Origin: an uncultured Oscillospiraceae bacterium
Lineage (GTDB): Bacteria > Bacillota > Clostridia > Oscillospirales > Oscillospiraceae
DNA length: 10,490 nt
NCBI GenBank assembly: GCA_934572355.1
Contig: CAKTKV010000044.1
Span: 1-10,490 of the forward strand
Direction: 5' to 3'
How positions within the stretch are numbered: the stretch's first letter is position 1; each line of letters starts with the position of its first letter. Shown here in pieces: positions 6,284-10,490 of this stretch. The notes under the pieces are model-generated. The model worked only from the letters and a program-made list of their open reading frames with translations. It had not been told where the DNA came from and ran no database searches. The translations under genes were made by a program, and so were the position numbers.

Positions 6284-6376
6284 AGAAAGAGCGCTGCGAC
6301 ATGCGGTTAGCTCTTCAAAGGAGAGAATTTAGGAAAAAGCCCTAAAAAACCGTCACTTTGCCGAGTGGCGGTTTTT
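6284..6376 (+). ncRNA. Predicted ~90-nt antisense/antitoxin-like small RNA
   Basis: Defined by the consensus promoter at 6249-6277 and the terminator at 6344-6376. The 5' part folds as a hairpin with AAGAGC (6287-6292) pairing GCTCTT (6310-6315) and an inner CTGC/GCGG stem. A purine-rich single-stranded stretch follows (about 6316-6343), including AAAGGAG, which has no start codon placed after it. The RNA is antisense to the 3' end and terminator of the convergent peptide mRNA. This matches the architecture of type I antitoxin RNAs (RNA II of par, RatA, SR4), though I do not recognise the sequence as any named RNA family. The 5' and 3' ends are estimates. Confidence 0.65.
6344..6376. terminator. 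Bidirectional terminator shared by convergent transcripts
   Basis: ACCGTCAC (6349-6356) pairs with GTGGCGGT (6365-6372), with one G-U pair, around loop TTTGCCGA. There is a five-T tail on the plus strand (6372-6376) and six T in a row on the minus strand (6349-6344). It can therefore end transcription from both sides. The stop codon of the small peptide (6353-6355) is inside the stem. Confidence 0.85.
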
Positions 6377-6436
6377 GCTACGTACGATAAACTGGAACAT
6401 TAGTCTTCCTAACGTTAAAGTTATGGTAAGTCGCAT
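6353..6436 (-). CDS. 27-residue basic/hydrophobic peptide, candidate type I toxin
   Basis: A 27-residue ORF. The peptide begins MRLTITLTLG, has a hydrophobic middle (LMFQFIV) and a basic end (KNRHSAK). Support for expression: its own promoter (TTGCAA, 17 nt, TATAGT at 6542-6514), a strong AAGGGGGTG ribosome binding site 6 nt before the ATG, and a terminator overlapping its stop codon. The beta-branched, hydrophobic-then-basic composition and tiny size fit membrane-acting type I toxins, and the convergent small RNA with shared terminator fits the par/Fst and txpA/RatA plans. I do not recognise the peptide sequence as a named toxin. Alternatives are a regulatory or leader peptide, or a small membrane peptide of other function. 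It lies between the liv operon and the surface-protein operon and is cotranscribed with neither. Confidence 0.62.
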   Translation of the reverse strand: MRLTITLTLGRLMFQFIVRSKNRHSAK

Positions 6437-6442
6437 ACGTTT

Positions 6443-6461
6443 CACCCCCTTTCGGGTGGTG
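6443..6461 (-). promoter_or_regulatory. GNRA-capped hairpin hiding the peptide's ribosome binding site
   Basis: In the minus-strand mRNA, CACCACCC (6461-6454), a GAAA tetraloop and GGGGGTG (6449-6443) form a 7-bp stem with a single bulged A. The 3' arm is the Shine-Dalgarno sequence itself, so translation would be blocked when the stem forms. This is typical of toxin mRNAs controlled at translation. Confidence 0.72.
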
Positions 6462-6493
6462 TAACTAACCGCCTGCCGTTGTCCAGCGCTCCC

Positions 6494-6507
6494 GGTGCAT
6501 CAGCACC
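6494..6507 (-). promoter_or_regulatory. 5'-terminal hairpin of the peptide mRNA
   Basis: GGTGC TGAT GCACC forms a 5-bp stem beginning at about 6507, which is the predicted first transcribed base (7 nt past the -10 box). A hairpin exactly at the 5' end is known to stabilise mRNAs, including type I toxin messages. Confidence 0.6.
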
Positions 6508-6513
6508 ATTTAT

Positions 6514-6542
6514 ACTATAACATTTGTTCCGACGAATTGCAA
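6514..6542 (-). promoter_or_regulatory. Promoter of the small peptide mRNA
   Basis: On the minus strand, TTGCAA (6542-6537), a 17-nt spacer and TATAGT (6519-6514). The match is good but weaker than the opposing TTGACA/TATAAT promoter. The leader to the ATG at 6436 would be about 71 nt and holds two hairpins. Confidence 0.75.
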
Positions 6543-6590
6543 GTATTCCCGACGGGGTTCGCGCGTCCCGTGCATCGTCATATATAACTC

Positions 6591-6617
6591 GAGCGTACCG
6601 TGTTTTGCGGTACGCTC
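6591..6617. terminator. Terminator-like hairpin downstream of livF
   Basis: GAGCGTACCG (6591-6600) and CGGTACGCTC (6608-6617) form a perfect 10-bp stem with loop TGTTTTG, 25 nt past the livF stop. On the liv (minus) strand the stem is followed by GAGTTATATAT, a poor U-tract. On the plus strand it is followed by TTTCTATTATT. It most likely ends the liv transcript; the poor tail leaves some doubt. 6543-6590 holds nothing else I can support. Confidence 0.55.
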
Positions 6618-6641
6618 TTTCTATTATTATATACTTTCCTA

Positions 6642-7352
6642 TCAGCCGCCGAGGTAGGCCTTGCGAACCTCGTCGCTCTCGGCAAGCTCCTTGCCGGTGC
6701 CGCTGAGGGTGATCTTGCCCGTTTCGAGCACGTATGCGCGGTCAGCGACGGAGAGCGCCATCTGCGCGTTCTGCTCGACGAGCAGAATCGTCGTTCCGTT
6801 CTTGTGGAGCTGCCGGATGATGTCGAATATCTGCTCGACAAGTATAGGCGCAAGACCCATGGACGGCTCGTCCAGCATCAGCAGCTTCGGGTGGCTCATG
6901 AGCGCTCTGCCCATCGCAAGCATCTGCTGCTCGCCGCCGGATAGGGTACCGGCGATCTGCTTCTTTCTCTCGCGCAGGCGCGGGAACTGCTCATAGACCG
7001 ACTCGAGATCCACGTCGATACCGGCGTTTTTCTGCGTGAACGCGCCCATTTCGAGGTTCTCCTCAACGCTCATCTGAAGGAAGATGCGCCGCCCCTCGGG
7101 GACCTGCGCGAGCCCCTTGTACACGAGCTTGTGCGCCGGGACATGGCTGATGTTCTCGCCGTTAAACTCGATGCTGCCGGTGCGGGAGCGCAGCAGCCCG
7201 GAGACGGTCTGGAGCGTCGTGGACTTGCCCGCGCCGTTTGCTCCGATAAGGGTGACGATCTCGCCCTCGTTGACCTCAAAGGAAATGCCCTTTATCGCGT
7301 GGATCGCGCCGTAATATACATTTATATTATCTACCTTAAGAATAGTGCCCAT
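6642..7352 (-). CDS. livF: Branched-chain amino acid ABC transporter ATPase LivF
   Basis: 236-residue ATPase, one of the two nucleotide-binding subunits that power leucine/isoleucine/valine uptake through the LivHM channel at the inner face of the membrane. Walker A GANGAGKST is at 37-45, with LAQVPEGRRIF (81-91) characteristic of LivF, the ABC signature LSGGEQQ at 137-143, Walker B LLMLDEP at 157-163, and LVEQN (191-195), where LivF has Gln in place of the usual switch His. Length is normal for the family. AAGGAGG lies 9 nt before the ATG, within the end of livG, whose stop is 4 nt away. It is the last gene of a four-gene operon. Substrate specificity is from family only and could extend to other amides or amino acids, since LivF homologues also occur in urea/amide systems. 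Confidence 0.95.
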   Translation of the reverse strand: MGTILKVDNINVYYGAIHAIKGISFEVNEGEIVTLIGANGAGKSTTLQTVSGLLRSRTGSIEFNGENISHVPAHKLVYKGLAQVPEGRRIFLQMSVEENLEMGAFTQKNAGIDVDLESVYEQFPRLRERKKQIAGTLSGGEQQMLAMGRALMSHPKLLMLDEPSMGLAPILVEQIFDIIRQLHKNGTTILLVEQNAQMALSVADRAYVLETGKITLSGTGKELAESDEVRKAYLGG

Positions 7353-7356
7353 GCGC

Positions 7357-8271
7357 TCAGGCCTCCTTCTTCTTGCCGAGGTATGCTTCGATAACGACGG
7401 GGTTCGCCTGAATGTCCGCGGGCGTGCCCTTGGCGATGACCTTGCCGAAGTTCAGCACGCAGATGCCCTCGCAGATGCCCATGACAAGGTTCATGTCGTG
7501 CTCGATGAGCATGATGGCGATCTGGAACATGTCGCGGATCTTGATGATGTTCTCCATCAGCTCCGCGGTCTCGGAGGGGTTCATGCCGGCGGCGGGCTCG
7601 TCGAGCAGCAGCAGGCTCGGGTTTGTGCCGAGGGCGCGGACTATCTCGAGACGGCGCTGTGCACCGTAGGGCAGGGAGCCTGCCTTGGCGTCCGCAAGAT
7701 CCTCCATGTCGAAGATGCTCAGCAGCTCCATCGCGCGCTCATGGGCGATGCGCTCCTGCTTCCAGTAGGACGGCAGGCGCAGGATGCCGGAGAACATGCC
7801 GTAGTTTATCTGGTTGTGCATGCCGAGCTTGACGTTATCCTCAACGCTGAGATTGTCAAACAGGCGGATGTTCTGGAAGGTGCGCGCCACGCCGAGCTTG
7901 TTGACCTGCGCGGTGTTCATGCTGTGGGTGTCTATGCCGTCGACCATGATGGTGCCGCGCGTCGGCTGATAGACCTTGGTGAGGAGGTTAAAGATCGTGG
8001 TCTTACCCGCTCCGTTCGGGCCGATGAGTCCGGCGATCTCGGTACGGCCGATGGTGAGGTTGAAGTCGTCGACCGCGGTCAGGCCGCCGAAATCAATACC
8101 GAGGTGGCTGACTTCGAGGACAGGGGTCTTGTCAAGGTCGCGCTGCGGGATGAAAGCATTCGTCGGCAGCGGGACGAGCGGACTTTTATACTTCGTCTCG
8201 ATGTTGGCTTCCGGGTAGGCCGGGGCAAACATCGCGAGCGGGCTTCTTAATTTCAGGGCGAGATCAGGCAT
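7357..8271 (-). CDS. livG: Branched-chain amino acid ABC transporter ATPase LivG
   Basis: 304-residue ATPase partner of LivF. Walker A GPNGAGKTT (84-92), VARTFQNIRLF (128-138, the LivG Q-loop block), signature LPYGAQRR (200-207, usually LSYGQQRR), Walker B LLLLDEP (220-226), IEHDM with His258. LivG proteins are usually about 255 residues; this one has an extra N-terminal stretch of about 49 residues (Pro/Leu-rich, with PQRDLDKT before the domain) ahead of PVLEVSHL. The long start is supported because its ATG overlaps the livM stop region by 8 nt and has AAAGGAG at normal spacing, while no comparable site precedes the domain. The role of the extension is unknown. The domain itself is intact. 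Confidence 0.94.
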   Translation of the reverse strand: MPDLALKLRSPLAMFAPAYPEANIETKYKSPLVPLPTNAFIPQRDLDKTPVLEVSHLGIDFGGLTAVDDFNLTIGRTEIAGLIGPNGAGKTTIFNLLTKVYQPTRGTIMVDGIDTHSMNTAQVNKLGVARTFQNIRLFDNLSVEDNVKLGMHNQINYGMFSGILRLPSYWKQERIAHERAMELLSIFDMEDLADAKAGSLPYGAQRRLEIVRALGTNPSLLLLDEPAAGMNPSETAELMENIIKIRDMFQIAIMLIEHDMNLVMGICEGICVLNFGKVIAKGTPADIQANPVVIEAYLGKKKEA

Positions 8272-9334
8272 GTTCCTTTTCTCCTTTCTTGCCGAACGGG
8301 ACGAGCTTTGAAAGCAGCGCCTTCATCTGGGGGCTGTTCGTCGCCAGCATGACGACTATCAGGACTATCGCGTAGATGAGCATGCGGTAATCGGCAAAGC
8401 CGCGCAGCGCCTCGGGCAGCACCGTCAGCACCGCCGCCGCGATGATCGAGCCCCACATATTGCCGAGCCCGCCGAGGACAACGAACACGAGGATGAGGAT
8501 GGACGTGTTGAAGTCGAACTTCGAGGAGACGAGGTTCGAGAAGTTCAGGCCGTAGAGCGCGCCCGCGCCGCCGGCGAGCGCGGCGCTCGTCACAAAGGCC
8601 ATGAGCTTATACTTCGTTACGTTGATGCCGACGGATTCGGCGGCGATGCGGTTATCGCGCAGCGCCATGATCGCGCGTCCGGAGCGGCTGCGCACGAGGT
8701 TCAAGACAACGACGAGCGTGACCATGATGAGGATGAAGCCCGCGGTGAAGCTTGCGATGGTGTCCGTGCCGGTCGCGCCCTGCGCGCCCTTGATGAGCAC
8801 CTTGCCCGTCTCGGTGAGGCCGAGGTCGGTGACGGTCTTTGCGCCGGTGGCGTTGAAGATGATGTGCAGGCCGTTTTCATCGTGGCCGATGATGAGGCAG
8901 TTTATAAGCTCCTTGATGATCTCGCCGAAGGCCAGCGTCACGATAGCCAAGTAGTCGCCGTGCAGACGCAGCACCGGGATGCCGACGAGCGTTCCCGCGA
9001 TGCCCGCGAAGATCGCGCCCATCACGATTGCGAGCGCAAGGCGCACGCCGTCGGAGGGTATGGCGCTCTGCAAGCTCATTGCGGTAACGACGCCGGTGAA
9101 CGCGCCAACGCTCATGAAGCCCGCGTGTCCCAAGCTCAGCTCGCCGAGGATGCCGACGGTGAGGTTCAGGGATACGGCCATGACAATGTAGCAGCAGATA
9201 GGGACGAGCTGGCCCTTCATTGAGCGGGTGAGCATACCCTCGTTCATCAGGGCGTTCATGACGATGAAGGCGATGACAACGCCGATATACGTCGCAAAAT
9301 CAATGATCTTTGTCTTGTTGAGAGTCTTTTTCAT
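8264..9334 (-). CDS. livM: Branched-chain amino acid ABC transporter permease LivM
   Basis: 356-residue polytopic membrane protein forming half of the transport channel with LivH. It has multiple hydrophobic segments (about 14-30, 43-62, 70-90, 97-122, 128-150, 196-213, 245-265, 275-312, 317-332). The family block GELSLGHAGFMSVGAF is at 64-79, and the cytoplasmic loop that contacts the ATPases is at about 219-247 (GRAIMALRDNRIAAESVGI). A polar segment of about 40 residues (about 150-191) forms the large extracytoplasmic loop. The start is 9 nt after the livH stop, with a modest GAGGTG site. The C-terminus is short and basic. The overlap with livG indicates coupled translation. Confidence 0.94.
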   Translation of the reverse strand: MKKTLNKTKIIDFATYIGVVIAFIVMNALMNEGMLTRSMKGQLVPICCYIVMAVSLNLTVGILGELSLGHAGFMSVGAFTGVVTAMSLQSAIPSDGVRLALAIVMGAIFAGIAGTLVGIPVLRLHGDYLAIVTLAFGEIIKELINCLIIGHDENGLHIIFNATGAKTVTDLGLTETGKVLIKGAQGATGTDTIASFTAGFILIMVTLVVVLNLVRSRSGRAIMALRDNRIAAESVGINVTKYKLMAFVTSAALAGGAGALYGLNFSNLVSSKFDFNTSILILVFVVLGGLGNMWGSIIAAAVLTVLPEALRGFADYRMLIYAIVLIVVMLATNSPQMKALLSKLVPFGKKGEKEHA

Positions 9335-9343
9335 CTTGGCACC

Positions 9344-10222
9344 TCAGACTTTCTCCGGCACATACTTGCCGAGCAGACCGGCCGGCCGCACCAGCAGCGT
9401 CACGATAAGCACCGCAAAGACGATGGAGTTTGCAAGCTGCGTGGAGATATACGCCTTTGCCAGAGACTCGATTATGCCGAGCAGCAGACCGCCGAGGAAC
9501 GCGCCGGGGATAGAGCCGATGCCGCCGAACACCGCCGCGGTGAAGGCTTTGATGCCGGGCATGGAGCCGGTCGTCGGCATAAGGGAGGTGTAGGACGAGC
9601 AGAGCAGCACGCCCGCGATCGCCGCGAGCGCCGAGCCGATGGCGAAGGTGAGGGAAATGGTGCTGTTGACGTTGATGCCCATGAGCTGTGCTGCCGCCTT
9701 ATCCTCGGACACGGCGCGCATCGCCTTGCCCATCTTGGTCTTGCCGGTGAAGAAGGTCAGCGCCGCCATGATGGCAAGGCACATCACGACCGTCAGAAGC
9801 GCGATGTAGGAGATCGTAAGCTTGCCGTCGAAGAGCTTGAACGCGCCCTCGACCACGGGGCTATACGCCTTGGGGTTCGCGCCCCAGATGAGCAGGGCGG
9901 AGTTCTGGAGGAAGTAGCTCACGCCGATGGCGGTGATGAGCACCGCGAGCGACGGAGCCGCGCGCAGCGGCTTATACGCCAGCCCCTCGATGATAACGCC
10001 GAGCACCGTGCACACGACCATTGCAACGAGTACCGCCGCCCATGCGGGGAGCCCCCATGAGCTGACCGCCATCAGCGACACGTAGCCGCCGACCATTATA
10101 ACGTCGCCATGGGCGAAGTTCAGCATCTTGGCGATGCCGTAAACCATGGTATAGCCCAGCGCGATTATCGCGTACACACTGCCGAGACTGATACCGCTGA
10201 TGAGATATGACAGAAATTCCAT
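9344..10222 (-). CDS. livH: Branched-chain amino acid ABC transporter permease LivH
   Basis: 292-residue polytopic permease, the other half of the channel. The N-terminal family block is GYTMVYGIAKMLNFAHGDVIMVGGY (23-47, shown here by its NFAHGD core at 35-40). The ATPase-contact loop is at 165-186 (GKAMRAVSEDKAAAQLMGI), and GGIGSIPGAFLGG at 233-245 is typical of the family. It is first in the operon, with AGAGGT upstream of the ATG. Normal LivH length is about 300, so it is complete. No periplasmic-type binding lipoprotein (LivJ/K) gene is within the window; its partner must be elsewhere. I found no convincing promoter for it in 10223-10430. Confidence 0.95.
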   Translation of the reverse strand: MEFLSYLISGISLGSVYAIIALGYTMVYGIAKMLNFAHGDVIMVGGYVSLMAVSSWGLPAWAAVLVAMVVCTVLGVIIEGLAYKPLRAAPSLAVLITAIGVSYFLQNSALLIWGANPKAYSPVVEGAFKLFDGKLTISYIALLTVVMCLAIMAALTFFTGKTKMGKAMRAVSEDKAAAQLMGINVNSTISLTFAIGSALAAIAGVLLCSSYTSLMPTTGSMPGIKAFTAAVFGGIGSIPGAFLGGLLLGIIESLAKAYISTQLANSIVFAVLIVTLLVRPAGLLGKYVPEKV

Positions 10223-10256
10223 AACGTACCTCTTCTGTTTCTATTTGCTGATATAC

Positions 10257-10380
10257 TCAAATTGAAGCCCAGCGAAGCGGGTTCGATTTGAAAAGGAAGA
10301 AGGAGATTGCATAGTGCAGCTTTTGCCGCAAGGCGGAAGCGGAACGGTGCAAGCTTCTTCTGACGTTGTATGCTTCCTTG
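10257..10380. promoter_or_regulatory. Structured divergent intergenic region between livH and pyrG
   Basis: The region holds several inverted repeats. TCAAATTGAAGCCC (10257-10270) pairs with GGGTTCGATTTGA (10279-10291) with one G-U and one bulge. GAAGAAG (10296-10302) pairs with CTTCTTC (10354-10360), enclosing TTGCA/TGCAA (10307-10311 with 10348-10352) and an inner CCGC-AAG-GCGG stem (10326-10336). AAGGAAG (10293-10299) could instead pair with CTTCCTT (10373-10379). It does not match a riboswitch I can name. It could be a leader of pyrG or of livH, or an operator region. Confidence 0.45.
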
Positions 10381-10430
10381 TCAACCGAGGGTACTGATAC
10401 TTTTAAATATTACTGCGGAGGATGATCGTT

Positions 10431-10490
10431 ATGACTAAGTATGTTTTCGTTACCGGCGGCGTTGTGTCCGGTCTTGGCAAGGGTATCACC
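10431..10490 (+). CDS. pyrG: CTP synthase, N-terminal fragment
   Basis: The first 20 codons of a gene that runs off the window. The translated start (MTKYVFVTGGVVSGLGKGIT) matches the highly conserved amidoligase P-loop start of CTP synthase, the glutamine-dependent enzyme converting UTP to CTP in the cytoplasm. GGAGG (10417-10421) lies 9 nt before the ATG. It is divergent from the liv operon. Only the start is visible, so integrity cannot be judged; the identity is secure because this N-terminal signature is nearly invariant. Confidence 0.93.
   Translation, partial: MTKYVFVTGGVVSGLGKGIT

Larger units (their letters stand above)
6289..6491. repeat. Imperfect inverted repeat in both convergent 5' leaders
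   Basis: The plus-strand segment 6289-6310 and the reverse complement of 6465-6491 both read GAGCGCTG, then GACA, then GCGGTTAG, with a 5-nt longer spacer in the second. The arms lie near the 5' ends of the two convergent transcripts, so both RNAs carry the same motif in the same sense. Each contains the self-complementary hexamer AGCGCT, which could permit loop-loop contact. Confidence 0.6.

Noticed and set aside
6317..6323. AAAGGAG Shine-Dalgarno-like sequence in the small RNA
   Set aside because: No ATG, GTG or TTG follows at a usable distance (AATTTAGG), so I treat it as non-coding.
6301..6345. 14-codon plus-strand ORF inside the small RNA (begins MRLAL)
   Set aside because: No ribosome binding site precedes it. 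Its resemblance to the start of the convergent peptide comes from the GCGGTTAG inverted repeat arm.
6289..6491. Insertion of a small transposable element with terminal inverted repeats
   Set aside because: The arms lie inside the two transcripts rather than outside the promoters, and I see no flanking target duplication.
6137..6641. CRISPR array, tRNA or named riboswitch in the gene-poor stretch
   Set aside because: No regularly spaced repeats, no cloverleaf and no recognisable aptamer core. The features are fully explained by two promoters, hairpins and terminators.
10379..10384. Minus-strand TTGACA as a livH -35 box
   Set aside because: No acceptable -10 box lies 16-18 nt downstream.
10378..10406. 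pyrG promoter TTGTCA-17-TTTTAA
   Set aside because: The -10 match is poor and it would leave a leader of under 20 nt. Without start-site data I do not annotate it.

Overview
The window looks like a chromosomal segment of a Gram-positive, moderately GC-rich gut-type Clostridia (Oscillospiraceae/Ruminococcaceae-like). The reasons are strong AGGAGG-type ribosome binding sites, sigma-A promoters, SipW-type (ER-type) signal peptidases, a sortase signal, a BspA-like leucine-rich repeat protein and Fst/par-like small-RNA architecture. The species call is inference from gene style only.

Layout, left to right. 1-207 is non-coding, with a perfect 13-bp hairpin and the terminator of the first operon. 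208-6026 is one minus-strand operon, read right to left from a clear promoter at 6108-6136: SipW-like signal peptidase (5403-6026), TasA/camelysin-like secreted protein (4583-5299), a related sortase-anchored protein (3636-4433), a second SipW-like peptidase (3097-3648), a small SipW-type secreted protein (2580-3122), a BspA-like DUF285 repeat protein with a SipW-type leader (1320-2564), and a Pro/Glu-rich secreted protein with two tandem domains (208-1293). It resembles an expanded tapA-sipW-tasA matrix-fibre locus. The last four genes are packed with overlaps or gaps under 30 nt.

6137-6641 has no long gene but is densely organised. A perfect-consensus plus-strand promoter makes a ~90-nt RNA. 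A minus-strand promoter makes a short mRNA with a 5' hairpin, a ribosome binding site buried in a GNRA-capped stem, and a 27-codon basic/hydrophobic peptide ORF. Both converge on one bidirectional terminator that lies inside the end of the ORF. This is the layout of a type I toxin-antitoxin module, and I consider it the most interesting part of the window.

6642-10222 (minus strand) is a branched-chain amino acid ABC transporter operon livH-livM-livG-livF, with no substrate-binding protein in view. After a structured divergent intergenic region, the window ends in the first 20 codons of pyrG (CTP synthase) on the plus strand.
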